This document shows, piece by piece, positions 44,348 to 56,687 of a stretch of 64,000 bases of DNA (positions are counted from its first letter, which is position 1; every line of letters begins with the position of its first letter). The DNA lies in the NCBI GenBank assembly GCA_963989385.1, contig OZ022501.1, positions 93,418,979 to 93,482,978 on the forward strand, in the 5' to 3' direction. The notes below the pieces were generated by a model. That model saw only the letters and a program-made list of their open reading frames with translations. It was not told the origin of the DNA and did not search any database. Source of the stretch: Ctena decussata. Its lineage: Eukaryota > Mollusca > Bivalvia > Lucinida > Lucinidae. The position numbers and the translations under genes were made by a program.

Positions 44348-44984
44348 TTCATACGGAGCCTTCTTTGGTCGAGGTACGGATGTTTGTTAGATGATCTTGG
44401 TCACCTGCCCAAGATGGCCGCTCTGTTAAGATGTAGTTAGTCTTTTAAATGTTTTTTTCCAGTGACCTTCAAACTTTGTATGTTGCTTTGTGACTTCGGC
44501 CCTACAAAGTTTGTTCGAATGATGACCCTGCACCTGCCCTGACTGACCTTATTTGCGGCCAGGTCATCTTTAGTCCCTTATGCTTGTACACTGGGAATGT
44601 GCTTAAACACTGGATTCCAAGGAATTTTTAAGACTACACAAAATAATTGGAAAATATGGTTGATAAAATGAAAACACGAAGATATATGGTCACCAAAGTT
44701 CAATGCCATTTTTTGACATTAGCTGGAGCTCTCTGAGATTTTAAAATTAAAATATGCACTCCTCTAAAGCCACTGGTTTAAAACATGTGCCAAACGATTA
44801 TTCTATAAAACTGAACCAGAATGCCATCTTTAGGAAATAATATATTTTCTTGTGGAAACAAAATGTGTTCTTGTTCCGTCGGGATACTGTCTTGAAACCT
44901 GAAGATAAAATAAAAACATAATACCAATACATATCTTAAATTGCTGGATGGCTTGCGATTTTAGATCTACATTTTTTAAAATAT

Positions 44985-45130
44985 TTTTCAGTCATATCAA
45001 GACAATGGGAGGGTGATAATGAAATGCTGTGTGCAATGGAACATGGTGTATGGTTGGAAAGATTTCCGCCTCCAGTCCAGCGGGTTACGAGCCCGGGAAC
45101 GTGAGATCAGCAGGCCAGTGCTTGCCCTCC
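44985..45130 (-). mobile_element. tRNA-derived SINE, reverse copy (diverged)
   Basis: Same sequence type as 45215-45367 (TTTTTCAGTCATATCAAGACAATGG..GTGTGCAATGGAACATGG..GATCAGCAGGCCAGTGCTTG) at lower identity, with the tRNA-like head cut short. Confidence 0.65.
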
Positions 45131-45214
45131 TTTTTTCGATGATGCGAAGTATTACAGTGTAACGATGGGATATATATTGATGGATGGATAACTTACAATT
45201 TTACTTCCTTTTTA

Positions 45215-45367
45215 ATAGTATTTCAGTCATATCAGGACGATGGATGGGTGATGATGAAACGTTGTGTGCAATGGAAACGATTGGAAAGATTCCCGTCTAC
45301 TGCAGGGCTCTAACCCGGAACCGCTAGATCAGCAGGCCAGCGCTTAACCTACTGAGCTACTGGGGCT
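45215..45367 (-). mobile_element. tRNA-derived SINE, reverse copy
   Basis: On the minus strand: GCCCCAGTAGCTCAGTAGGT (box A), GTTCCGGGTTAGAGCCC (box B), then ATCACCCATCCATCGTCCTG. The anticodon arm is not a clean stem, so this is a SINE rather than a tRNA gene. Confidence 0.75.
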
Positions 45368-46083
45368 CCACGATGGGATATAACCTTGGGGAAACATATA
45401 TAAACAATCAGTAGGGTCTATTCTAAAAAAATTTGCTCCTACCGGAGCTGATTCTTTCCTTTAAGAGTTTTACCTTAATGAGAACGAAAGCAAAAGTGGA
45501 AACTGCCGAATTGCTCCCCACTAAATGTATACCCATTTATATTTAACGCTGGGATTGACGTAACTGTTCACATGGATGGACGAAACAGCGGGCCGCTTTT
45601 CAAAGCTAGTGCGTTGAAAAAAAATCGATATCAGTAGGGTTGGTCCTCGGTCACATGTAGATATTACGTGAGCGGACCATTCCTTTCAGTCTATTGCATA
45701 AAAATATCATTTGCAGCTTTAAATGATAAATTAGAACAGGTGGCGACCTGCTATATTGAGGACACACTGAAGCCACATTAAAGGTCGCAACTCAATGGAA
45801 AGAACATTAAGCGGGTTTTTGTATCAAAAACAGATTATGATATATTTCGGTACTTAACGTGACATATGACATGGAACTTTGACCTCTTTTCTTACTTACA
45901 AATATTGTGAATGAACTTTGCTTAAAAAAATCAATCATTGAGATGATAAGATCTCATTAAGAAGTTATACTTACCTGACTTTGAAAAAAGTTGAAAATTT
46001 TATCTTCCATGGTTGGTAAGCAAGGAAAGGGCAGAATCAGCTGAGTGTTGGCTGCTGACTCTTTCACCACGTCGATTATATAT
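45368..46083. other. No gene recognised
   Basis: Ordinary-looking sequence without element ends, repeats or a supported exon. Confidence 0.4.
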
Positions 46084-46319
46084 GAGCCGCGACACGAGAA
46101 AACCAACAATGTGGTTGTACGCCCAGCGCAGACTCAGATTAGCCTGGGCATCAAACCAGTCTGGTCAGACTCTTCGCTAAGTGCTTAAAGGGTAGCTAAG
46201 GGACTGAGCTACCTCCATGCGGACAGCGAAGACTCTGATCAGACTGGGCGGATGCCCAGGCTGATCTGAGTCTGCGCTGGGCGCACAACCACATTGTTGG
46301 TTTTGTCGTGTCGCGGCTC
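46084..46319. mobile_element. GAGCCGCGAC hairpin MITE, copy 10
   Basis: 236 bp, near consensus. The middle segment is in the same orientation as copy 6. ATAT-type flanks on both sides. Confidence 0.92.
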
Positions 46320-48298
46320 ATATGAGAAACTTGTATGTAGTAATAAGACAAAAACATTTTTTACGTAAGGAACAAAGTGGACTTAGTACCCTTGGCTTGC
46401 CAAGAAGAGTTTCTTTATAGACGTCTTTCCTACAGACACATTTTTTCAGACAAACTGAAGAAAATCTGCAATCTGACAGTTCAACTAATATGAAAATAGA
46501 CACTGCCTATACGCGAGCACATCGCTCTTTACAATGTGCGGGTGGTATGATAAAACCTCCCTATGGCTGCTACCATGTTAACTCTAAAGTATCGGACAAA
46601 AATGCGTGATCGAAGTGTAGACCCTGATCTGACTACTCATTGTAAGATTCTGGATTCAATTTCACAATGCTGTTTTGTCCAATGAAATTTGTAATAAAAG
46701 CGTTGCAATTCCACAGCTGCGATCTCTGTTTATACAAACTGGTGAGAAACTGTCAGAAAACAAATTTCCCCATAGTAATCTATCCCCTCGGAAAACGGGC
46801 TACAATTTTTCAGTTCCTTCTCTACGGCGCTTTATTTCCTCTAAATTTCACCCAGCGGTCAGTCTCCTTGCATTTTAATTTGTGTGATATCAGAAGCGGT
46901 TAATGTTGACGCCGTCTTGTTTTTCTCAAACGGAATGTTTGACGTCATTACGTAACATAGCGCACGCCCTGTATTGCTTATTTTACTTTGATTTCGATTC
47001 GAACCAGTCTAATTATAACTTCCGTTTTGTGTCGTTACGAAAGAAATTCCATTGAAAGTACCGTATCTTACAGATGAAAATATGCCTGACCAATCCTCTA
47101 CCATAGAGCTCCCGCTCTTTCAAAGCTCCTTCGCCTGCAAGCGAGTGCTCGCTATTATCATGACTATGTCTGGCTGTATAGTCATAATTTGGTACCCCTA
47201 AAATATGTTCGTCAAAATTCTAAAAGAAAAGAAAATCTGTTAATTCATAGCACCTATGGAATATGATAGCAAAATGAATGTCTTTTTGAGCCGGAGCTTG
47301 TATTTTTCTTATTATTCTTATACTTATTATTCTTATTGCCTTTAAAAATTGAGCACATCAAGTTTATCTTGAACACACGCTCACATAACTGTTTAACCTA
47401 TTTTGCCTGGTGTCCCCTAAAAGGGACACTGGCAAACAGTGGAGGCCCAGATCAGACGCCGCAAATGCGGCGTCTGATCAGGGTCTATACTATTTGCAAA
47501 AGTCATATGGACACTTCTTAATATAGAAAAAATGATAAAATAAACTAAACTAGACATGCAGACAATACTTGCTCTTGGTCTTTATGAATATTAACCCATT
47601 CTGCAATGGCTCTGATTGTGCTTATGCGCATATTGGTCTGGCGAGCACAGTTTGCATTATAGCTAAGGTTTCGAAGCTACAGGGAACAACCCCCTTCCCC
47701 CGCCCCCTCCTTCACTTCCCACCACTCTACCATTTTTGTCAACACTTTTCACCGTAATATAAAAACATATTCTTCACGATTTAATTCGTTGTTCGTTCAG
47801 ACGTACTATGCCACGTCCTTTTCCCATTCAAAATTGAAACAATTTATTTCATTTTCACATTGCCTCTTTTAAAAGGGAAGGGAGTTTTACACACCAGTTG
47901 ATAAAAGGTAAACAAGAATACAAGTGACGGCACAGTCTGAATTGAAACTAATCAAATGGAATCGGTTATGATTGCTTTTTTATTGAAATTAGCCGAAGCA
48001 CCCGTTCGGGATGTGTTTTCTTTTGTTGAGAAATAACTCTTCTAGCGTAAATTTTGATGAAAATGCGCAAGTTAATGACTTAAAATTCTTGTTTAAAGCA
48101 TAACCGAACCTCATAAAAATAATCATGTTAAGTGTGAAAGTATTAAATCAACTTATTTGATTTTAGACATTTTGCTTGAAAACGTTTCTTTGGGCATGTG
48201 CGAAGAGGCAAGATTTTATCAGCCTGCGCATGCGCCAAAACTTACCAAAGAATCTTTATTTTCCTCTCTAAATATTCCTCAGGAGGCGTAGATTGTTC
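46320..48298. other. No gene recognised; one short perfect hairpin
   Basis: At 47450-47479 GATCAGACGCCGCA and TGCGGCGTCTGATC pair across AA. The frames at 46667-46903 and elsewhere lack supporting signals. Confidence 0.45.
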
Positions 48299-48370
48299 TT
48301 GCAAATAGCAAAGACTCAGTTCATCTTGTGCGAACGCACAAGCTGTACTGAGTCTTTGCTATTTACAAGT
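48299..48370. repeat. Hairpin with TGCAAATAGCAAAGACTCAG arms
   Basis: TTGCAAATAGCAAAGACTCAG is mirrored by CTGAGTCTTTGCTATTTACAA around TTGTGCGAACGCACAA. Likely a small MITE. Confidence 0.75.
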
Positions 48371-48803
48371 GATCAAAAGCTCCATTCCCCGTGGAGCAGC
48401 TCATCTGAAGAGACGCGCAGCCTTTGAGTCTGATCAATACGTTTGAGCATCAAAGTAAAGAATTAAATTTTGTTACAAGTTTTCAAATTATGAATGGGAT
48501 TTAGCAAATAAATCTCAAAAAGTAACAGCTGGGTGCTACAAACTATACTGTGAGGCTTAGGGGTCGTTAGGGTCAGAAGATATTCTATTAAGTTCGATTC
48601 TTGCGGCATAACGCCTTATTGGGTACGATCTACCATTCCTTGATAGACTGTTATGCTGTATTATGCATGTGTGATGTTCCAAAAGAAAGCATACTCCCAA
48701 TTTTAATTGGAACGCATTTTCATGTACAACATAAGTTTTGGCTTCCACTGCCACTGCCGCTAGTATTTAATTATGTACGGTACCATCAACTAGATAGGGC
48801 AAT

Positions 48804-48807
<4 letters not shown>

Positions 48808-48845
<38 letters not shown>
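48808..48845. repeat. Poly-A tract (~36 nt)
   Basis: Uninterrupted A run after ATATTAT. It could be the tail of a retroposed copy, but no matching upstream body was recognised. Confidence 0.85.
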
Positions 48846-48847
<2 letters not shown>

Positions 48848-49463
48848 TAAGACTACGCTTATCACACAATTATTGTTGGAGTTATTTTCGGAAGAATTTT
48901 CGAGAAACAAAGTTGCCAATTTCGAAACCGCTGAGTCAAGATTACAATTGTATCTTAAGAACGGGCAATTACATTAAGCTATTAATATGCACCCAGGGCA
49001 AAACCAAAGGCATTGAAAACAGTAATATGCTGAAAGTTTCTAAATTATGTCAGTATACGAAAATTTTGGGCTAGCACGAGATGGCGAGAAAAGAAAAATG
49101 TATGTCGTGGCGGGGGCGCAATTTAATCTTGAAAATATAGCAGTTTCTATATCAGTCTCGGAATTCAGGATTTTTTTTTTTTAATTTTAATTTGTCACGT
49201 ACCTGAAGAAAAAGCTGCTGACATGAGGCCGCACTGACATATGTACCCCGATTGTTTTGCTGTTTTCGTTCTCTTTTCACCTTCATGGTCTTTACTCATA
49301 AGTAATGAGATGCGTATAAAGTATTGCAAAACTCGCGTCTGCAAAAGTTAATAAACCATTTCGTCTAAACTTTTCATGTTGAAAATTCAAAAACTAGAGA
49401 TTCAACAGTATTTTCATTTTTTCTTTTTTTTTTTTTTTTTGCGCTTAAATGTTAACATAAACA
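48846..49463. other. No gene recognised
   Basis: AT-rich, with a T tract at 49420-49440. Confidence 0.4.
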
Positions 49464-49620
49464 CACCGGATAGGCGGCAATCGAAAACGCTCTTAACAGT
49501 CGATTAACGAGGATCAAAAACAGTTAGAAACAGCGTTTTCAATCGAAAACGCTGTTTCTAACTGGTTTTGATCCGCGTTCGTCGACTACATGAGCGTTTT
49601 CGATTGCCGCCTATCCGGTG
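49464..49620. mobile_element. Hairpin MITE, CACCGGATAGGCGGCAATCG ends
   Basis: 157 bp folding on itself: CACCGGATAGGCGGCAATCG / CGATTGCCGCCTATCCGGTG at the ends, and GTTAGAAACAGCGTTTTC / GAAAACGCTGTTTCTAAC in the middle. Confidence 0.88.
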
Positions 49621-50644
49621 GGTTAAACGGAGATTATGAAATTTGATATACGAGATGACTTTCGATTTCTTCTGATACATGTAAGCTGTCTTTGGGTCTG
49701 CGCCTTTTTGTGCATAACAGTGCACTTGCATCTAACATGGCTTTTATGAAAAGCCAGCTCCTTTAGCCTGTTTTTGTGGCCGGCATTATCGGAGTTAAAA
49801 TCATGTTGATTTTTGTAATTAAAATAATTTTAAAACTAGATATATTTTAATTTCCCATGCTCTATGAAAATTAATATAATAGAAGCACTTTTCTTTTTAA
49901 TTGTCCATGCTTCCTTATGACTGTCTGTGACCCGCGCCCATCATGATAGGGGGCCGAAAACTTGATACATTTATAATGGAGCTGGGACACAGGAAACGGT
50001 GTCTACGCATCCGTAAAAACCAAGATGCTGATATGCCTGTCAACTGTAGAGACTGGTAGCAGGTTTGAATTTCATTTCTACCAATTTATAAAAATCATAT
50101 TTAATTGACGTAGAGAGGTAAATCCGACCAGGCTAAGCATTTGCGACGGCTAATCTGGGTGTTCCATGCTCGCACAAGGCATTGGAGGGATTTCTTGTGG
50201 AACTTCTTATTGATTACCGTAGCAGACGATAGCGATCTCCATTGTCCCGCCATTTTTCAAATCTTGTTTCAATTATAATAATCAAGTCAATTTAACTCAT
50301 CAAAACGTTTGAAAAAACTCTTATAACTAGTGTCAAATTTCAAAATATCTTTTGTTAAAAAGAAAAACTGTTATATTTTTTAACAAAAACGACAGGATTT
50401 GGGAAATTAACAAAATGATTACAACGCTAAAGGTCACTAATTTCGCTTTTTACGGAGACAAATTGTCCGCCATTGCCAAAACTAATTATCCATACAAAAT
50501 GGCTGACATCAATTTCACTAGTTCTACATTACATCTCAATTTGCAAGTAAAATTATACGACAATCAAAAAAACAAATCAAACAATCAAATTGTAATATTG
50601 TACTTTGAGTGCAGTTGTGAAGATCTATAGAGATTATGCGATTT
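49621..50644. other. No gene recognised
   Basis: AT-rich. A 92-residue Lys/Asn-rich frame at 50352-50630 is typical of chance frames in AT-rich DNA and has no splice or domain support. Confidence 0.4.
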
Positions 50645-50847
50645 CAGAGCTCTAGATAAGAGGGCGTATTTGGTGATAATTAGGGATAATTTTTGTTAAT
50701 TCTGCATAAAAACATATGTTGTGACCCCTCATCTGAACCGTCTCGACGAGACGGTTCAGATGAGGGGTCACAACATATGGTTTCGATGAGAAATAAGAAA
50801 AATTATCCTTAATTATCATCAAATACGCCCTCTTATCTAGAGCTCTG
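50645..50847. mobile_element. GTGACCCCTC hairpin MITE, copy 3 (best preserved)
   Basis: AGAGCTCTAGATAAGAGGGC to GCCCTCTTATCTAGAGCTCT, fully mirrored, with centre TCTGAACCGTCTCGACGAGACGG. Confidence 0.93.
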
Positions 50848-51605
50848 GATTTATTATAAATCCATATCTTAAAATCTCGTAAGAGTGTCGAAATTCGCTG
50901 TAGAAGTCCCATACAACGGGTTAATTAAGGTCTTTTAATCCAGAAAGTAACATAATTGAAAGATAAAGGAGAAAATCTGTCTAAAGGCATAATGCGAATG
51001 CGCATGCTCAGACCAGCCTATGGGCATGCACAATTTGATAATAGAACATGGAAAGTTATCGAGACCCTATGTGAACCTTCTAGAATTAAGAAAGTGGCGT
51101 GTGTGTTCTTTAACAAGATTGCACATGCTGGGCTTGGTATTTAGACCATTAACCACAAGGCCAGTATTTCTCCCATGAGGTGTATATAATGAACCCTTGA
51201 AATATTTTCGAGGACTTTCAGCCGACAGTCTCCTGGTACGATATTACATCCTCTAGATTGAAGGACTGTAGGAGGGGCACCTGAATAAATCAAGGGGTTC
51301 GTCAAATTTCAACGTCCTGTTTTTTTTTGCGGGTTTGAACTTCAATGTCTTGTCGGCGAAAGCCTTTGTCGCCGTTGACGCGACATCACTATAGCTCAAT
51401 TACTGTCGATCGAAAGAACTTCGAGGGTCTCCCACATCGTGTACCATCAGAGCTCCCCATGTCACTTGAAGCTTTGGACATTGCTCCATGTTCCACTTGC
51501 TTTAGCTTATGTTTCCTAAACTGCCTAGGTTCAACCAACGTTTTCTTATTTCGGAAATCTTTTGGCAATTATTTCGTGTTCCTTAAAAGTATTGACCCAT
51601 TCCTT
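50848..51605. other. No gene recognised
   Basis: Frame 51345-51707 starts in unique sequence but continues into the element at 51608 and shows no domain. Confidence 0.4.
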
Positions 51606-51607
51606 CT

Positions 51608-51826
51608 GAATCCTGGCTCCAAGGTTATAAAACTTTTTTCATGCTCAACTCAGCTGAGCATGATTTTTTTTCTGCTCATAAGCAGAGAAAATTTCATACT
51701 CAGGTAAACTGAGCAAGAAGACAACTGTACTTTACTTATCAGTAATTTGTTATTTACATGTATTTGCAGGTAAACATTCAAGCTCAGCTGAGTTGAACAT
51801 CAAATATGTTTTACAACCGCGAAGCC
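51608..51826. mobile_element. Inverted-repeat element with GCTCAACTCAGCTGAGC ends
   Basis: AGGTTATAAAACTTTTTTCA then GCTCAACTCAGCTGAGC is mirrored by GCTCAGCTGAGTTGAACATC then ATGTTTTACAACC. CTCAGCTGAG is itself palindromic. Confidence 0.75.
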
Positions 51827-52056
51827 TGGTAGACCCTCATCCCAAGTAGCAGTGGGTATCTAAGCAGACTATTGTAACGTAATCTACACCACTCAAAGAT
51901 CGATCCGGCGACGTAGGAAACGGGAATATGCTGTGGCTTGCTGCTTTTAGTTAGCTGCCCTTGAAACACGACTACAACTAACTGCTAACCTGTGCCCCGT
52001 GAACGTAGTGGTTTTTAAAAGTGATGAGAATTAATACCTTGTGCAAGTGACATTAA

Positions 52057-52255
52057 AATCGCCAAAAAAACAGACGACAAAATTTACGTCTGCAGAATTT
52101 CAGTCAACGTCTCGTCCAAGCGATATCATATTGAGAATTCGAACACAAGAGGGCAAACAGTGTAGATTCAGATGAAGTGGCTCATGATGATCCACCTCAT
52201 CTGAATCTAAACTGTTTGTTTATTCAACAATTTTAATTTTTTGGCGCTTTAAGGG
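52057..52255. mobile_element. TTAA-flanked MITE (piggyBac-like), copy 2
   Basis: TTAA at 52053-52056 and 52256-52259. Shares AGACGACAAAATTTACG, TCCAAGCGATATCA and CAAACAGTGTAGATTCAGAT with copy 3. Central hairpin TGGCTCATGATGATCCACC. Confidence 0.8.
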
Positions 52256-53168
52256 TTAAAATCGCCTAACCATATTGTGAACACCTCAAAATTACCAGAT
52301 GTTCTTGCACCGCATAGTAATTTTTCCAATCATGTGTGTTTCATGTGTCCTCTGATTGAAATTGGACCCATAAATAACAATTGTATGAACAAGGCACGCG
52401 CTTTGAATTGTACCACTAGGCACGACTCGCGCCCGGTATTGTCCATTTCGTTTCCAAACAACGCCACAAAATTGCAATTTGAACATTTATCCATCGCATT
52501 TGTGACGTGTTTAACAATAAATCACCTTTACTTTGACAAGTTTATAGTAAATATTTTCACCTAAACATCCTCCAAATCAATTTCCAAGGTTGTTGGACAA
52601 TGTACGTATTGATACCGATCTATAAACGGTCAATTTCTTTGGCAAAATCATATGAATCGTGAACGGTAGATTGTCAATATTAAAACTCACTGCTTGATTC
52701 TGCTTACCTTTGCCTGCAAAATAGTACTGAAATCGTATCTAAAAGTGAGTCATATATGTATAAGCTCAAAAACGATAAAACGATCTATTTTGCATGCGAA
52801 TCTGCAAAAATCGAACGACTCCTGGCTGATCGGTTTTCAGTTTCGCATGCGCGAGTTTGCATCAAGCAAAAACTTGAGCAAACAAACAGTGCCAAACTGC
52901 GCAAGCAGACATGAGTTTTCGCCTTTTGCCCAACCCGTGGATATTTTTACATGAATATATCGTTCAGTCAATTGGGATTATAAAAAACCATGGTGGCCCG
53001 ACCACTGTGGGGATTTATACATATCATGCATTGTATTAATATGTATTGTGCTGCACTAGCAATGTTGATGGTCGATTGCAAAATTACTTAGTTAAACTTG
53101 TATTGTTTATGTGATCGTATTACTAGTAAATACGAAAACTCGGAAGTTGTTTCTGTATAACATGTTAA

Positions 53169-53370
53169 CCCTTAGTGCGCCAAAAAGCAGACGACAAAAT
53201 TTACGTTCGCAGAATTTCAAAAATGTTTCGTCCAAGCGATATCAAATTGAGAATTCGAACACTAGAGGGCAAACAGTGTAGATTCAGATGAGGTGGCTCA
53301 TTATGAGCCACCCCATCTGGATCTACACTGTTTGCCAATTCAACAATTTTAATTTTTGGCGCTTCAAGGG
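53169..53370. mobile_element. TTAA-flanked MITE (piggyBac-like), copy 3
   Basis: CCCTTAGTGCGCCAAAAAGC to TTTTTGGCGCTTCAAGGG, with TTAA on the left and TTAG on the right. The centre pairs CAGTGTAGATTCAGATGAGG with CCATCTGGATCTACACTG. Confidence 0.82.
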
Positions 53371-54180
53371 TTAGGACATCTACTTGGCCGCTTTTGATGT
53401 TACAGTGAGAAGATCAATTTTACATAGTTCAGATTTAGGGAAGAGCTAGATAACATCTTTTTTATAAGTTCTGGATAGTAAGATTCTTTGGAAGCGAGGG
53501 ATAGACTACAGAAACGAAAATAGCAGTTTCGGTTTGACTGAGTCTGTTTATGACAAGTACTGCAATTTGCAACATCGGCCACGCCCCCACCCCCTCTAGC
53601 ACCGGCTCAAGCAGAATTCTACTTAAATCGTTTTCCAGTTTTCTAGTTTTCTTGTATGCATGTCAACCAAACATTGTATGCTCATGGTTTTACGGTTTTA
53701 CTAGTTGAAAATAAAATGCCTGTTCATCGTGTAATGTTTTACTTGTGTCGTGCAGTGTATTTGGATAAAAGTTGTTTTCCCTTTGCTATCAGCTTAGCAT
53801 CATGATCTTTTCATTGGGCAGTGTCATTAGAAAAAACAGTTTTAAGGCTTATGATAAATGCGAATAGCCCAAGCACCTGCATATGTGGAGAGCCCGTTAT
53901 GTAATCCACAAGATCCAACTGATTTTTTTAAGGCTAAAATGTGCATACTTTGACCAGGATGCGCATGAATGCAGGCTTGACTGAGCATGCGCATACTGCA
54001 TTTTCATAAAACCAGTTTTCTTAGGACCTCCCCATTTTAATTTGATTTATTACTTCTTAGATACACAGACTTTTCGGTTAGAAAAATTGAAACAGATTCA
54101 ATCATCTAGTTACTTTTCTTGCAGATTTATTTGATTGTGAAGATTTTATCCCTGATCTCGTTGAAACGACATTCGAACAT
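53371..54180. other. No gene recognised
   Basis: Short palindromic pieces near 53945-54000 (TGCGCATGAATGCAGG). Nothing coding. Confidence 0.4.
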
Positions 54181-54199
54181 GCGACAAGGAAAAACACAT

Positions 54200-54365
54200 A
54201 TCAACATACACATCCGCGGACTCTGATCAATCTCTATCCAGTTAATACATACAATGTACAGAGATCGAACAGAGAGGGCTTTGATCAGTCTGCGCGGATG
54301 CGCAGGCTGATCAAGTCATCGCTGGTCGCACATGTTAAGAAGATTCCTTTTGCGTGGTCTCCGGC
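54200..54365. repeat. Diverged hairpin repeat with CTGATCA motifs
   Basis: GGACTCTGATCAATCTCTAT and TTTGATCAGTCTGCGCGGATGCGCAGGCTGATCAAG. Related in style, but not in ends, to the GAGCCGCGAC family. Confidence 0.5.
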
Positions 54366-54822
54366 TCAAATTAGAAAACATTTTTTTCAATGGAGAAGTG
54401 ACAAGCGCCGTATGGGGTAACGAATACATTTATAATTTCAAAAACTTAAAAGCTATAGTAACCGTTTTAATTAATTTTTGACTAGACACATGTCGATATT
54501 ACGAATGCATAAAACGGAAAGATTTGATTTCCAAAGAGTTGGAAATGTAACGATTGATAATTATGCAGAAAATATTAGCTGAGTGTAATGTTCAATGAGT
54601 ATACAGTATTTTGATAAGCTTTGTCAATCCAGATATTGAAATTTGCTTTTTGGACTATTTTAACTGAGTAGGCCTATCAACTTTTTGAGTAAAGTTTGTA
54701 TTATTTTAGCAGGTTAAGCGGAAATAATTTAGTTTTCTCTTATGTCCCGCTTTGGACGTCAACTTGTTAGATCCGTAAAGACCGGGTATTGTCACATTTT
54801 TGCGTCTGTTACATAGAGGATA

Positions 54823-55000
54823 TTTGACTTTTTCAGTGTAAGATCGATTTTTATTTCACCGAATGAACACCAAAAGCAGTATTTTCACGAGTGGCGAAGC
54901 CACGAGCAGTATTTTCACGAGTGGCGAAGCCACGAGTGAAAATACTGCTTTTGGTGTTCATGAGTGAAATAAAAATTCATCTTACACTGAAAAAGTCAAA
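54823..55000. mobile_element. Hairpin MITE, GACTTTTTCAGTGTAAGAT ends
   Basis: TTTGACTTTTTCAGTGTAAG is mirrored by CTTACACTGAAAAAGTCAAA. The centre has two direct copies of CAGTATTTTCACGAGTGGCG, one outside the hairpin pairing. Confidence 0.88.
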
Positions 55001-55409
55001 TTTTCTATTTCTTTTATGCTTGAAAATTGCAATAATTCTGTTTATTCAAGAGCGTCAGGCATCACGACAGAAACACAACTTTTTTTCTAGCCATTCTGTG
55101 TCAAATTAGAAGCTTCCAGCGTGTTTATTGGGTATGATATTGGTTGTAAACTAAGTTTGCAACTGAAAAACAGCTTCAAATATCATTTTGATAAACAGAT
55201 CTCAAAAAAATTGCCAAGAAAGAATGCCTACAGGAGACTTAGGCGGCCTGACGTCGCGTGCAGTAACAATGCTACGTTGGCGCTTTAAGTGACGTCATTA
55301 AAGTCGCAATGACGTGCAAACATGCGTGACGTAATTTTTGTCAAGCGAGATAAGATTTAGTGAATTAACATTAATTAATAAATAATAAACTTGAGGCTAT
55401 TTCGCAAAA

Positions 55410-55530
55410 ATCCTATTTCTGAAACAGTGAAATTGAAAGTGATAATTTCACTGTTTGAAACAGTGAGAGTGAAATCGAAAGTGATAATTTCACTGTTTGA
55501 AACAGTGAGATTATCAGTTTCGATTTCACC
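55410..55530. repeat. Short tandem/palindromic TTTCACTGTTTGAAACAGTGA repeat
   Basis: ATTTCACTGTTTGAAACAGT recurs at 55446-55465 and 55488-55507 within GAAAGTGATA-containing units. Confidence 0.8.
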
Positions 55531-56587
55531 GAGAAATCTCTATAATTCATTGAAAAGTATGAAAGAAATTTTCGTTTGCATCACGATCGGGTGTACCAAG
55601 TATCATATATATTTTCTTATACTGTACAAATCGATTTATCTTTACAGATCTTCCAACAATTCTATTCCAGATAAAGCTCTTTAATTGCAAATACGTATAT
55701 TCTGGCATTGAAAGTTTAAAAATTGAAAATAAAATTTGACTGCCGAACTTTAGAAAATAAGCAGCTTGCTCGCCAGCATTGCCGATATCTTTCAGTAAAG
55801 CATGTTTCCACTTTGTATGACAACAAACAATCAATTGAATACTTGTCTTTAAAGGCCCCATTGCTCTATCAGCATGAACAATTTTATTATGAGGTATCGC
55901 TGCAAACTTCTCATTATAGTTTCGACATTGTAAATGACCGTAGTTAGATAGCTTTAAAAAAAAATAAAACATCCTTGAGTTTCACATAAAAATTGTCTGA
56001 AAACTTACTTTGGTCATTTCAGTTGGATTTCATTAAGTTGAATAAAATGGTAAAGATGCTATGTACAGTCGTGGATTCTCAATCACTATCCTGCCTATGT
56101 TTATGTAGCTTTGCTTGACGGGAAACCAGAACAGGAAATTGTATATTTTGTGGAGCAATTTGTGATTTTTCAAAAACTTGTTTTCTCTACTTTTTGCCAG
56201 TTACATGACTCAGTATATGCCCATCAACACACATTTTATTAACAAATGTGAAGTTTGAACCTCTTTTTACAATAATCTGAGTTGAGATTTTTACCACTGA
56301 TAGGACTATGGAGACTTTAATATTTCTATATGCATACTGTCCATATATGCTAGCATAAGGCAGGAAAAATGACGGTTCCAAATTTCTTTGACAATTTGTT
56401 GATGTTTTGAACAGAACAGAGCATATTACAGATCACAGAGTTTCTGCGGGGTTGTAAATTATTATTGTGTCAATATCTCCATGTTTACATTATCGTTTCT
56501 GATGTCATCAAGTTGCCTTTCTGCAACTCATTGTTTCTTTTTTGCTGTTTCGTGGATATAGAGAGGATCTTACATGAGTGCTTATGT
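55531..56587. other. No gene recognised
   Basis: AT-rich. The 141-residue minus-strand frame at 55972-55547 has no domain, no conserved motif and no flanking splice logic that I can see. Confidence 0.4.
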
Positions 56588-56687
56588 ATTATTGAATTTA
56601 TTAAACGAGTTGGGGAAAAAGATAAGATGCGAGGCTTTGCCGAGCATCTTATCGGTTTTCCCAACGAGTTTAATAAATTCAATAATA
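56588..56687. repeat. 100-bp hairpin, ATTATTGAATTTATTAAACG ends
   Basis: Arms ATTATTGAATTTATTAAACG..GATAAGATGC and GCATCTTATC..CGAGTTTAATAAATTCAATAAT pair around GAGGCTTTGCCGA. Confidence 0.85.

Larger units (their letters stand above)
42235..44800 (+). mobile_element. Continuation of the tandem-unit element, 4-5 diverged units
   Basis: Units of roughly 450-480 bp contain GGTCAAGGTCATTCTTTG, GAAGCCACTAGGCC, ATGTGGAGCCTCCCTGG, GGTCACATGACCAAGATGG and TTGTGTGGAAAAATGCTT. Interrupted by a hairpin MITE at 42645 and another element at 43976. Confidence 0.7.

Noticed and set aside
55547..55972. 141-residue minus-strand frame
   Set aside because: AT-rich, no recognisable motif, no supporting exon structure; likely chance.
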